DNA of 64,000 bases from assembly GCF_022815725.1 (NCBI RefSeq), contig NZ_JALGRF010000002.1, positions 744,001-808,000 on the forward strand. Direction: 5' to 3'. A program made the translations under genes and the position numbers. The stretch is from Streptomyces sp. APSN-46.1 (GTDB lineage Bacteria; Actinomycetota; Actinomycetes; Streptomycetales; Streptomycetaceae). Below, one piece after another: positions 8,385-16,176 of this stretch; position 1 is the first letter of the stretch; each line of letters opens with the position of its first letter. The notes under the pieces are model-generated. The model ran no database searches and had not been told where the DNA came from. It saw only the letters and a list, made by a program, of their open reading frames with translations.

Positions 8385-9566
8385 ATGCCTGAAAGCCTTG
8401 CGCCTCTGCGCGCCATACGTGCCGCGATGTTCGCGGCGGTGTGTGTCGCGCTGGCCGCGGTGGGGCATTCGGCCATGTCCGGCGTGGATGTCCCCCTCAC
8501 AGGGCTTCTGGCCGCCTTCGGGGTGACCGGGGTGCTGGCCTGGCTCGGCGCCGGCCGGCGGCGCGGCCCGCTCGGCATCACGGCGGCACTGCTCGCCGTA
8601 CAAGGCGTCCTACACCTCGTCTTCTCCGCCACCCAGGCGCCCCCCGAGGCGACGACGGCCCCGCCGGGGCACCACCACACGCGGGGCGTGGCTGCGCCGG
8701 GCGTGGACGTGCCGGGAATGTCCGTGCCGGGCATGGCTGTACCGGAGTTGGCCGTGCCTGTTCCGGGGGAGGGCGTGCCGGAGCTGCCTGTGCCGGGCGT
8801 GCGCGTACCGGGGATGTCCGTGCCGGACATGGCTGCGCCGGAGTTGGCCGTGCCGGGCGTGGGCGTGCCGGAGTTGCCTGTGCCGGGCATGGCTATGCCG
8901 GAGTTGGCCGTGCCGGGTGTGGGCGTGCCGGAGTTGCCTGTGCCGGGCGTGGGCGTGCCGGGGATGTCCGTGCCGGGCATGGCTGTACCGGAGTTGGCCG
9001 TGCCGGGTGTGGGCGTGCCGGAGCTGCCTGTGCCGGGCGTGGGCGTGCCGGGGATGTCCATGCCGGACATGGCTGCACCGGAGTTGGCCGTGCCGGGCGT
9101 GGGCGTACCGGAGATGTCCGTGCCGGGCATGGCTGTGCCGGAGTTGGCTGTGCCGGAGTTGGCCGCCTCGGCGCCCGCGATGCCAGGCGTGCATGACATG
9201 GCGGGTATGGCCGGGCTGGAGGACATGGCCGGCGTAGCCGGGCACGGCGGCCTCGGGATGATCGCCGCCCACGTGCTCGCCGGCCTGTTCTGCGCCATCT
9301 GGCTGGCCTGGGGCGAGGCCGCCGTCTTCCGGCTGGCCGGAGCCCTCGGAGCGGCCGCGCTGCTCGCCGCCCGGCCGCTCTCCCGGGCGCTCGCGCTGGT
9401 ACGGACACACGTGGCCCCCGTACCGCCGCGGCCCGCGTTCCGCCGGACGTACGTACGGCCGCGCCGACTGCGCGGGGCCGTGCACGCCCATGCCGTCGTG
9501 AGGCGAGGTCCGCCCGGGCGCCGTGACACCCGAGCCACGGCCCCCGGCCTTCCTGCCCGCGCCTGA
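8385..9566 (+). CDS. Membrane protein with a long elastin-like VPGVG/VPGM pentapeptide loop
   Basis: 393 residues. Three hydrophobic helices lie in residues about 8-85, then a His motif (GHHHTRG, about 92-98), then about 31 tandem pentapeptides of the form (V/A/M)-P-(G/E/D)-(M/L/V)-(S/A/P/G) at about 105-262, then a Met/His stretch (HDMAGMAGLEDMAG) and two more helices. Relatives in other streptomycetes, as I recall them, have only a short His/Met loop here. The Met and His content, and the PepSY gene 80 bases downstream, suggest copper handling in the envelope (inference). The start at 8385 is chosen because hydrophobic sequence begins soon after it; the open frame upstream is antisense to the rhomboid-like gene. 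Confidence 0.75.
   Translation: MPESLAPLRAIRAAMFAAVCVALAAVGHSAMSGVDVPLTGLLAAFGVTGVLAWLGAGRRRGPLGITAALLAVQGVLHLVFSATQAPPEATTAPPGHHHTRGVAAPGVDVPGMSVPGMAVPELAVPVPGEGVPELPVPGVRVPGMSVPDMAAPELAVPGVGVPELPVPGMAMPELAVPGVGVPELPVPGVGVPGMSVPGMAVPELAVPGVGVPELPVPGVGVPGMSMPDMAAPELAVPGVGVPEMSVPGMAVPELAVPELAASAPAMPGVHDMAGMAGLEDMAGVAGHGGLGMIAAHVLAGLFCAIWLAWGEAAVFRLAGALGAAALLAARPLSRALALVRTHVAPVPPRPAFRRTYVRPRRLRGAVHAHAVVRRGPPGRRDTRATAPGLPARA
8700..9172 (+). repeat. In-frame 15-base tandem repeat array encoding elastin-like pentapeptides
   Basis: About 31 units of 15 bases with the core GTGCCGG, each coding one pentapeptide. VPGVG occurs six times and VPGMS/VPGMA about eight. Because the unit length is a multiple of three, several antisense and alternative frames also stay open here; they are shadows. 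Confidence 0.9.
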
Positions 9567-9646
9567 TCGGCGCGTCTCCCTCCACGACGGGGGAGGGCGA
9601 GACCTGGGGCCGGTCACCCATGTCTTCGCCAATCCTTAGGACCAGC

Positions 9647-11815
9647 ATGTCCCTTGACGCCAGTCAGGCCGTCCGCACCGCGGACCCCGACGCCCCCAAG
9701 CCCAACACCACCCCCGCTGCCGCCAACACCAGCGCGCCCGCCAGCGCGACCGCCACCGCCGAAGCTGGCACGACCGCCAAGGCTGAGGCCGACGCCAACA
9801 CCAACGCCGAGGCCGAGGTCCGCGCCAACGCGACCGCTGACGCCAACGCCGAGGCCGATGCCAACGCGACCGCCACCGCCGAAGCCGGCGTGACCGCCAA
9901 GGCCGAGGTCGGCGCCAACACCAACGCCAAGGCCCGGGCCAGCGCGACCGCTGACGCCAACGCCGAGGCCGATGCCAACGCGACCGCCACCGCTGAAGCC
10001 GGCGTGACCGCCAAGGCCGAGGCCAACACCAATACCAATGCCAAGGTCCGGGCCAACGCGACCGCCACCGCCAAGGTCGATGCCGATGCCGATGCCGATG
10101 CCGATGCCGGCGCCGACGCCGGGTTCCGGGCCAGCGCCGGGACTCGGGCCGAGGCTCGGGCCAGCGCTGACGCTGCCGACATCAGCGCGACCGTCAACGC
10201 CGACGCCGACGCCGCCGACGCGACCGCCGACGCCGCCGACGCCACGGCCGCCGCCGACGACACCGCCGACGCCTACGACACCGCCGACGCCGACGCCACG
10301 GCCGACGCCAACGCCGGGTTCCGGGCCGGCGCCGGGTTCCGGGCCGGCGCCGACGTCGGCGCGGCCGCCAGCGCCAGCGTCGGGGGCGGGGCCCCGGGCG
10401 GCGGCGCGCGCGCAGGCGGCGGGTGGGGGGCGCTGCGGCCCCTGGTGCTGCGCATGCACTTCTACGCCGGGCTGCTCATAGCCCCGCTGCTCTTCGTCGC
10501 CGCCACCACCGGGCTGCTCTACGCACTCTCCTGGCAGGCCGAGAAGGTCGTCTACGCCCACGAGCTGACCGTCGCCCGCGTCGGTGTCGGCGACAGCGCC
10601 CTGCCCCTCAGCACGCAGCTCCAGGCGGCCCGCAGCGCCGCGCCCGACGGCACGGTCGTGGGCGTGTGGCCCGCCCCCGAGGCCGAGGACACCACCCGGG
10701 TGATCATGGAGAAGCCGGGGCTCGCGGAGGGCGAGACCCTCACCGTCTTCGTCGACCCGTATACGGCCGATGTGCGCGGGCAGCTCGCCACCGCGGGCGA
10801 CGCGCTGCCGCTGCGGGCCTGGCTCAGCGAGTTCCATTCCACCCTCCAGCTGGGGGAGTTCGGCCGCAACTACAGCGAACTCGCCGCCAGCTGGCTGTGG
10901 GTGGTCGCCCTGGGCGGCCTCGCCCTGTGGATCGGCCGCCGGCGCTCCACCCGCGCCCAGCTGGTCCTGCCCGACCGCAAGGCCACCGGCCGCCGCCGGA
11001 CCCTGTCCTGGCACGGGACCGTCGGGCTCTGGGCCGTCGTCGGACTCGTCGCGCTGTCCGCCACCGGCCTGACCTGGTCGAAGTACGCCGGTGAGAACAT
11101 CGGGCAGCTCCAGGACCGCCTCGGCGGTGCCACCCCCGCCGTCTCCGCCACCGTCGGATCCGGCGCGGGCTCCGGCTCCGGCTCCGGCGAGGCCGACGAG
11201 CACGCCGGGCACACCATGCCCGAGGGCACGGAGATGCCCCCGCCGCAGCCCACCACCGCCGACATCGGCATCGACAAGGCCGTGGCGGCCGCCCGGGCCG
11301 CCGGGGTCACCGAGTATCTTCGCGTGACCCTGCCCGCCGAGGGCAAGGGCTACGTGATCAAGGAGCAGGACAAGCAGGTGCCCGTGCACCTGGACGCCGT
11401 CGCCGTGGACCCCGCCGACGGCCGGGTCATGGACGAGCTGCGCTTCGCCGACTACCCCGTCCTCGCGCAGCTGACGCGCTTCGGCATCGACCTGCACATG
11501 GGCAAGACCTTCGGCCTCGCCAACCAGCTCGCGCTGGCCGCGCTCGCCGTAGCGGTGATGTTCCTGGTCTTCTGGGGCTACCGGATGTGGTGGCTGCGCC
11601 GGCCCACCCAGGGCCGCGCGCTCTCCTTCGGCCGCCCGCAGTCTCGCGGCGCCTGGCGGAAGGCGCCCCTGACCGTGCTGCTGCCGCTCGCCGCCGTGAC
11701 CGCGGTGGTCGGTTGGTTCGTCCCGATGCTCGGGATCAGCCTGGTCGCGTTCCTCGCGATCGACGTGCTGCTCGGCTTCGCCGCCGGGCGCCGCGCCGCC
11801 GCGAACGCCGCCTAG
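9647..11815 (+). CDS. PepSY-domain transmembrane protein with a long Ala/Asp-rich repetitive N terminus
   Basis: 722 residues. Residues about 15-260 are low-complexity Ala/Asp/Glu/Asn/Thr sequence with an approximately 40-residue unit (for example ATADANAEADANATATAEAG) repeated. A standard PepSY_TM protein follows: RMHFYAGLLIAPLLF in TM1 (about 265-295), an extracytoplasmic PepSY domain, three further helix clusters, a His/Met-containing loop (DEHAGHTMPEGTEM) and paired C-terminal helices. The family is linked to iron or copper transport and reduction at the membrane. The ATG at 9647 is preferred over 9620 because TTAGGA precedes it at ribosome-site spacing. Probably cotranscribed with the 8385 gene. 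Confidence 0.85.
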   Translation: MSLDASQAVRTADPDAPKPNTTPAAANTSAPASATATAEAGTTAKAEADANTNAEAEVRANATADANAEADANATATAEAGVTAKAEVGANTNAKARASATADANAEADANATATAEAGVTAKAEANTNTNAKVRANATATAKVDADADADADAGADAGFRASAGTRAEARASADAADISATVNADADAADATADAADATAAADDTADAYDTADADATADANAGFRAGAGFRAGADVGAAASASVGGGAPGGGARAGGGWGALRPLVLRMHFYAGLLIAPLLFVAATTGLLYALSWQAEKVVYAHELTVARVGVGDSALPLSTQLQAARSAAPDGTVVGVWPAPEAEDTTRVIMEKPGLAEGETLTVFVDPYTADVRGQLATAGDALPLRAWLSEFHSTLQLGEFGRNYSELAASWLWVVALGGLALWIGRRRSTRAQLVLPDRKATGRRRTLSWHGTVGLWAVVGLVALSATGLTWSKYAGENIGQLQDRLGGATPAVSATVGSGAGSGSGSGEADEHAGHTMPEGTEMPPPQPTTADIGIDKAVAAARAAGVTEYLRVTLPAEGKGYVIKEQDKQVPVHLDAVAVDPADGRVMDELRFADYPVLAQLTRFGIDLHMGKTFGLANQLALAALAVAVMFLVFWGYRMWWLRRPTQGRALSFGRPQSRGAWRKAPLTVLLPLAAVTAVVGWFVPMLGISLVAFLAIDVLLGFAAGRRAAANAA

Positions 11816-11820
11816 CAGCA

Positions 11821-11870
11821 GGTGGGCCCGGACCCGTACCCCCTTCGCGGAGTACGGGCCCGGGCCCACC
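11821..11870. terminator. Bidirectional terminator
   Basis: A 19-base stem with one mismatch (11821-11839 with 11852-11870) and a 12-base loop, between the converging PepSY gene and the winged-helix regulator gene. Confidence 0.85.
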
Positions 11871-11888
11871 GTCGTCTCGACGCACCCG

Positions 11889-12500
11889 TCAGGGCGCGTA
11901 CTTGTAGCCCACGCGGCGCACCGTCTGGATCGCGTCGCGGTGGGCCGCGCCCAGCTTGCGGCGCAGGCGGGCGATGTGGACGTCCACCGTGCGGCCGTCG
12001 CCGACGTGGCCGTAGCCCCACACCGTGGTCACCAGCTGGTCCCGGCTGTGCACCCGGTGCGGGTGTGCCACCAGGTGGGCCAGCAGCTCGAACTCCAGGT
12101 AGGTCAGGTCGAGTACCTGGCCCTCGACCTCGGCGGTGCGCCGCGCGGTGTCGATCCGGACCAGGGAGCCGTCGTCCGTGACGGAACTCGCGGCGGACGG
12201 AGCCTCGGGGGCCGGGTGGGCGGCGACGGCCCGCGGGGCGCGCGCCGGCCCGCCGGTCCACCGCGCCTGCTGGTCGGCGGGTACGAGGACCAGGTAGCCC
12301 ACCATCGGCGGGTTGCCCGGCAGCGTCGGCAGGCTGTGCGGCGGCGCGGGCAGCCAGGTGGCGCCGGGCGGGAGCAGGTCCACGACCCGGGCCACCTCGT
12401 CCCCGTCCACGGCGCGCAGCCGGTGGCGCGGACTGGGCGGGAAGGTCAGGGGGGCGGTCGCGGCGGAGGCGGCGGAAGCGAGGGAACGGGTGTTAGCCAT
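11889..12500 (-). CDS. Orphan winged-helix (OmpR/PhoB-type) DNA-binding protein without receiver domain
   Basis: 203 residues. The C-terminal 75 residues are a clear OmpR-type winged helix: DLTYLEFELLAHLVAHPHRV, then RDQLVTTVWGYGHVGDGRTVDVHIARLRRKLG and a terminal RRVGYKY. The N-terminal 110 residues have no receiver aspartate pocket, and part resembles a short regulatory domain (RVVDLLPPG...PMVGYLVLVPA). It therefore cannot be a classical phosphorylated response regulator. It faces the PepSY gene across a shared terminator. Target genes unknown. Confidence 0.85.
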   Translation of the reverse strand: MANTRSLASAASAATAPLTFPPSPRHRLRAVDGDEVARVVDLLPPGATWLPAPPHSLPTLPGNPPMVGYLVLVPADQQARWTGGPARAPRAVAAHPAPEAPSAASSVTDDGSLVRIDTARRTAEVEGQVLDLTYLEFELLAHLVAHPHRVHSRDQLVTTVWGYGHVGDGRTVDVHIARLRRKLGAAHRDAIQTVRRVGYKYAP

Positions 12501-12628
12501 GAGTGGTCAGCTCTTTCACGCGGAGAGGTCGGCAGGAGACGTACGTACGCATGTCGCCGTAAGTCGTCGTTGTCGTACCGCGCGGGCCGAAGGCCTCGGG
12601 GCAGGTCTGGTGGAAGGTCCCGGAGGTT

Positions 12629-12751
12629 TTAGAGGGCCGGCGCGTTCTTCGCGCGGCAACACTCCCGGTCGAAATCGTGATGCTGACGGGACGGCCAGAA
12701 CGGCTCGAGGTCGCTGCGACCTGACGAGGTGGGGTGCGAGTGGCTGGCCAT
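12629..12751 (-). CDS. Small conserved-looking protein, 40 residues
   Basis: A 40-codon frame starting at ATG 12751, with Streptomyces-like third positions. The protein is hydrophilic, with SHSHP near the N terminus, LEPFWPSRQHHDFDRECC in the middle and a Cys-Cys pair. The frame can be extended upstream to 12877 (82 codons) with poorer codon use. No strong ribosome site is seen. The His/Cys/Trp content suggests a metal-binding or regulatory micropeptide (inference). I do not recognise a named family. It fills most of the 366-base gap between the winged-helix gene and the DUF6891-like gene. Confidence 0.45.
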   Translation of the reverse strand: MASHSHPTSSGRSDLEPFWPSRQHHDFDRECCRAKNAPAL

Positions 12752-12866
12752 GGCGCCATTGAAGCAGATGCCGCTCACCCTGGGCAGAGCGCGTCTCACG
12801 TCGTGGAGCGGAATCTCAAATTCCGCGATCACGCCGCGATTCACCCAGGACAATCCCGGCGAATGG

Positions 12867-13775
12867 TCAACCGGCAAGCCGCTTGCGCCAGTCCATCCCG
12901 GTCACCCGTATCGCATCGTGGGCGGTTCCGTCCCACGTCCACGCCAGCCCCACCGCGTCCAGGGCGGCGGCCACCTCCCGGCCCACGCGGGCGCCGTGCT
13001 CGTCGCCCCGGCCGAAGGCGCCGTGGAGGAGGTACAGATCCCCGCCGCCGGCGGCGCCCTCCACGCACTGGGCGTGGAAGAAGACGAACCCGCGCGCGTC
13101 CGGCGCGCCGGCCTCCCGGATGGCGGAGACACCGCAGGTGCGGCAGCAGAAGAAGTTCTCCCGCGCCGTGATCCCCGAGGCGTCGAGCGCGGCGAAGGCG
13201 CGGGCCAGCCGCTCAGGATCGGTCTCGCCCTCCCAGCCCGCCTGTTCGGCCACCCGCTCCCGCCAGAGCCGGTCGACGAGGTGCTCGGCCTGGGCGCGGG
13301 AGACCGGCCGCTCGTCACCCTCCCTGAGGACGTGCTCGGCGTTCTCGGCCAGGGTTGCCCGGCCGTCGTAGCCGCACACCAGCCACTCGCGGACGAGCCC
13401 GGTCAGCTCCCGCTCCACCTCCGGGGCGAGCGGCGGCACCTCCTCCGCCGGGAAGTCCAGCCGCTCCCAGGCCGGGCCGAAGTCCCAGCCCTTCTCCTGG
13501 CGGACCCAGCGCGCCATGACCTCCACCACCTCGGCCGAGGTCGCGAGATCGGTGCGGAAGTGCCGCTCGGGCGCGCCGGCCCGGTGCTCCAGTTGGTAGT
13601 CGCCGCCCTCCGCGTGCCAGACCTGTATGTATACGTCCGGGTCGCTCGGGATCCGCTCGACGACGAGGAAGCGGTCCTCGTCCCCGCCGATGCGGCCCGC
13701 GAGTTGGGACAGCATGCCGAGCGCGGGCCGCTCGTAGGACTCGCCGCGCTCCGTCTGGATCCTGATCGCCATCAT
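12867..13775 (-). CDS. DUF6891-like hypothetical protein
   Basis: 302 residues, soluble, no signal peptide. Near residue 205 it has ARENFFCCRTCGVSAIREA, a Cys-Cys-x2-Cys cluster that could bind metal, followed by RGFVFFHAQCVE. The N-terminal half has a second module (EVVEVMARWVRQEKGWDFGPAW). Similar proteins are widespread and uncharacterised in streptomycetes. The start is the first of two adjacent Met codons (13775, 13772); the frame extends upstream into the glnII terminator and is not used. Role unknown. Confidence 0.75.
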   Translation of the reverse strand: MMAIRIQTERGESYERPALGMLSQLAGRIGGDEDRFLVVERIPSDPDVYIQVWHAEGGDYQLEHRAGAPERHFRTDLATSAEVVEVMARWVRQEKGWDFGPAWERLDFPAEEVPPLAPEVERELTGLVREWLVCGYDGRATLAENAEHVLREGDERPVSRAQAEHLVDRLWRERVAEQAGWEGETDPERLARAFAALDASGITARENFFCCRTCGVSAIREAGAPDARGFVFFHAQCVEGAAGGGDLYLLHGAFGRGDEHGARVGREVAAALDAVGLAWTWDGTAHDAIRVTGMDWRKRLAG

Positions 13776-13804
13776 GCTCAACACCGTGCCACAGGCCACT
13801 GACA

Positions 13805-13844
13805 ACGGCGCCCGCCGGGCCACGGAGGGCTCGGCGGGCGCCGT
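13805..13844 (-). terminator. glnII terminator
   Basis: A perfect 13-base G/C stem (13805-13817 with 13832-13844) and 14-base loop, 44 bases after the glnII stop. Confidence 0.8.
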
Positions 13845-13887
13845 AGGACAAGCGGGTGGGAGGGGGGATCCCGGACGGGAACGGGCC

Positions 13888-14907
13888 TTAGACCAGGCCG
13901 TCCTTCTCCAGGCCGGTGCAGCAGGTGTCCACGATCAGGCGGGTCACCACGTACGGGTCCACGTTCGCGTTCGGGCGGCGGTCCTCGATGTAGCCCTTGC
14001 CGTCCTGCTCGACCTGCCACGGGATGCGGACCGAAGCGCCGCGGTCCGAGACGCCGTAGCTGAACTCGTTCCACGGGGCCGTCTCGTGCAGACCCGTCAG
14101 GCGCTCGTCGATGCCCGCGCCGTAGTTCTTGACGTGGTCCAGCGGCTTCGAGCCCTCGCCCAGCGCCTCGCACGCGGAGATGATCGCGCGGTAGTCCTCG
14201 CGCATCGCCTTGGTGGAGAAGTTGGTGTGCGCGCCCGCGCCGTTCCAGTCGCCCTTGACCGGCTTCGGGTTCAGGGTCGCCGAGACGTTGAAGTCCTCAG
14301 CCGTGCGGTAGAGCAGCCAGCGCGCGATCCACAGCTGGTCGGAGACCTCCAGCGGACTGACGGGGCCGACCTGGAACTCCCACTGGCCGGGCATGACCTC
14401 GGCGTTGATGCCGGAGATGCTCAGGCCCGCCGCGAGGCAGTGGTCCAGGTGCTTCTCGACGATGTCGCGGCCGAAGATCTCGTCCGAGCCGACGCCGCAG
14501 TAGTAGCCACCCTGCGCGGCCGGGAAGCCGTTCACCGGGAAGCCGAGCGGACGGGCGCCGTCGAAGAAGGTGTACTCCTGCTCGATGCCGAAGATCGGCT
14601 CCTGGCCCGCGAACTTCTCGGCGATCGGACGCAGCAGCGCGCGCGTGTTCGACTCGTGCGGGGTCATGTCGATGTTCAGGACCTCGCACATCACGAGGAC
14701 GTGGTCCCCGCCGCGGATCGGGTCCGGGCAGGAGAAGACCGGCTGCAGCACGCGGTCGGAGGCGTGGCCCTCGGCCTGGTTGGTGCTGGATCCGTCGAAG
14801 CCCCAGATCGGCAGCTCCGCGCCGTCGGCCAGGATCCTCGTCTTCGAGCGAAGCTTCGCCGTCGGCTCGGTGCCGTCGATCCAGATGTACTCAGCCTTGT
14901 AGCTCAC
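13888..14907 (-). CDS. glnII: Glutamine synthetase type II
   Basis: 339 residues, the normal size of eukaryote-like GSII. Signature blocks are visible: WGFDGSSTNQAEG near residue 40, IFGIEQEYTFF (metal-binding Glu), AAQGGYYCGVG, NAEVMPGQWEFQVGP, and KGDWNGAGAHTNFS with the ATP-site residues. It makes glutamine from glutamate, ammonia and ATP. The GTG at 14907 (protein VSYKAEYIW...) is chosen because S. coelicolor GlnII begins this way and AAGGATGGGG lies at ribosome-site spacing; an ATG nine bases upstream has no spacing. A GlnR-type box array lies about 175-210 bases upstream (15080-15117), with a degenerate tandem repeat between. Confidence 0.95.
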   Translation of the reverse strand: MSYKAEYIWIDGTEPTAKLRSKTRILADGAELPIWGFDGSSTNQAEGHASDRVLQPVFSCPDPIRGGDHVLVMCEVLNIDMTPHESNTRALLRPIAEKFAGQEPIFGIEQEYTFFDGARPLGFPVNGFPAAQGGYYCGVGSDEIFGRDIVEKHLDHCLAAGLSISGINAEVMPGQWEFQVGPVSPLEVSDQLWIARWLLYRTAEDFNVSATLNPKPVKGDWNGAGAHTNFSTKAMREDYRAIISACEALGEGSKPLDHVKNYGAGIDERLTGLHETAPWNEFSYGVSDRGASVRIPWQVEQDGKGYIEDRRPNANVDPYVVTRLIVDTCCTGLEKDGLV

Positions 14908-14951
14908 GGGCCCCATCCTTCGGTGCGTCGCTCCGGGCGCAGACTCTGCGG

Positions 14952-15058
14952 GTGCTGCGGTCGCGGTGCTGCGGTTGCGGTGCTGCGGTTGCGGTACGGC
15001 GGTTGCGCGCCGCGATTGCGTACTGCGATTCGTACTGCGATTGCGTGCTGTGGTGTTG
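14952..15058. repeat. Degenerate 14-base tandem repeat in the glnII leader/promoter region
   Basis: Eight units of 12-14 bases, best copies GTGCTGCGGTTGCG at 14966 and 14980, decaying rightward. The array lies between the glnII start and the GlnR-like sites. Confidence 0.8.
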
Positions 15059-15079
15059 ACCGCAGCGTGCCCGTCCGCG

Positions 15080-15117
15080 ATTTCTCTTCCGTTGCCCGTG
15101 TGTGAACCCCGTGTTAC
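15080..15117 (-). promoter_or_regulatory. Candidate GlnR binding array upstream of glnII
   Basis: Read on the minus strand, four 5-mers are spaced exactly by six bases: GTAAC (15117-15113), TTCAC (15106-15102), GCAAC (15095-15091), GAAAT (15084-15080). This approximates the GlnR pattern gTnAC-n6-GaAAC-n6-gTnAC-n6-GaAAC. GlnR control of glnII is established in S. coelicolor; the site here is read by eye. Confidence 0.6.
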
Positions 15118-15194
15118 CGACGTTTACGCCGCAGGTGGAGCCGGTTGTGCGGGTTGGACGCGGCGCGCCCGTCCGGGTGGGGCAGACTGAGTCC

Positions 15195-16121
15195 GTGAGC
15201 ATTTCGTATGATTTGAGCCCTACCGGTGTTCCCGCCCGCCCCCGGGTCGGCCTGCTGGGCACCGGTCCCTGGGCCCACCGCACGCACGCCCCCGCCCTCG
15301 TCGCGCACATCGGCTCCGAGTTCGCCGGAGTGTGGGGCCGGCGCCCGGAGGCCGCGGCCGAGCTGGCGCGGGCGCACGGCGTGAAGGTGTACGAAGACCC
15401 CGACGCGCTGTTCGCGGACTGTGACGTCGTGGCCTTCGCCCTGCCGCCCGACGTACAGGCCCCGCTCGCCGTGCGCGCGGCCGCCGCAGGCTGCCACGTG
15501 CTGCTCGACAAACCCGTCGCGACGACGGTGGACGACGCCCGGGCCGTCGCCGAGGCCGTGGCCCGCCACCGGGTCGCGTCCGTCGTCTTCCTCACCCTCC
15601 GCTTCGCGGAGCCCACCGCCGGCTGGGTCGAGGAACAAGCCCGGCGAACGGGGTGGTTCACGGCCGGCGCCCACTGGCTCGGCGCCGTCTTCCCACCCGA
15701 CGGCACGCCCAGCGCCTACGCCGACTCGCCCTGGCGGAAGGCCAAGGGCGGCCTGTGGGACGTCGGCCCGCACGCGCTGTCCGTACTGATCCCGGTGCTC
15801 GGCGAGGTCACCGAAGTCAGCGCCACCCGAGGGCCGTCCGACCTGGTGCAGCTCGCCCTGCGGCACAGCTCCGGCGCCGCCAGCACCGCCGTGCTCAGCC
15901 TGGGCGCACCGCACGCGGCCGCCGGGGTGGGCCTGGAGCTGCGCGGGGCCGACGGGGTGTTCGCGCTGCCCGGCTGGAACGACGTACCCGGCGCGTACGG
16001 GCGGGCCCTGGACGCGCTGCTCGCCGCGGCCCGCACCGGGGTGCCCGATCCGCGCGGGGCGGAGTTCGGGGCCCGGCTGACCGAGATCCTGGCGGGGGCG
16101 GAGGCGCAGCTCCGCGGCTGA
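15195..16121 (+). CDS. Gfo/Idh/MocA family oxidoreductase
   Basis: 308 residues. The N-terminal Rossmann motif GLLGTGPWA, the DKPVATTVDDA segment (family EKP position) and GGLWDVGPHALSVLI (the G-G-x3-D-x-G-x-H catalytic block) place it in the NAD(P)-dependent sugar/inositol dehydrogenase family. Substrate unknown. The GTG at 15195 is chosen because the Rossmann fold begins 17 residues later; upstream codons overlap the GlnR-like region. It diverges from glnII, and the 15080-15117 sites could in principle touch both promoters. Confidence 0.88.
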   Translation: MSISYDLSPTGVPARPRVGLLGTGPWAHRTHAPALVAHIGSEFAGVWGRRPEAAAELARAHGVKVYEDPDALFADCDVVAFALPPDVQAPLAVRAAAAGCHVLLDKPVATTVDDARAVAEAVARHRVASVVFLTLRFAEPTAGWVEEQARRTGWFTAGAHWLGAVFPPDGTPSAYADSPWRKAKGGLWDVGPHALSVLIPVLGEVTEVSATRGPSDLVQLALRHSSGAASTAVLSLGAPHAAAGVGLELRGADGVFALPGWNDVPGAYGRALDALLAAARTGVPDPRGAEFGARLTEILAGAEAQLRG

Positions 16122-16170
16122 GGGGCGAAGCTCCCCGGCTGAGGGCGCTGCGCAGCTCTCCGGCTGAGGG
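16107..16170. repeat. Three short tandem copies spanning a gene's stop codon
   Basis: The block ending CCGGCTGAGGG occurs three times with variation, and the first copy contains the oxidoreductase stop codon. It fills the gap to the converging membrane-protein gene. Confidence 0.6.
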
Positions 16171-16176
16171 GCGGGC

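Noticed and set aside
8700..9172. CRISPR-like array.
   Set aside because: The repeats are contiguous 15-mers with no unique spacers and they code in frame; no cas genes are present. The same holds for the other tandem arrays in the window.
6881..9632. Very long minus-strand open frames across the 8.7-9.2 kb repeats, with Gly/Thr/Pro or His/Arg-rich products.
   Set aside because: The 15-base repeat keeps several frames open. These frames have no ribosome sites and run through the real phosphatase and rhomboid-like genes in wrong frames. The plus-strand frame has flanking membrane helices and is the real one.
9625..9650. Iron-regulator box (TTAGG-type) before the PepSY gene.
   Set aside because: Only a half-site TTAGG is seen, and it is explained as the ribosome-binding region.
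9614..11869. A 751-codon minus-strand frame antisense to the PepSY gene, rich in Gly/Val.
   Set aside because: It mirrors the Ala/Asp repeat on the opposite strand and lacks any recognisable domain; the plus frame has a complete PepSY_TM protein.
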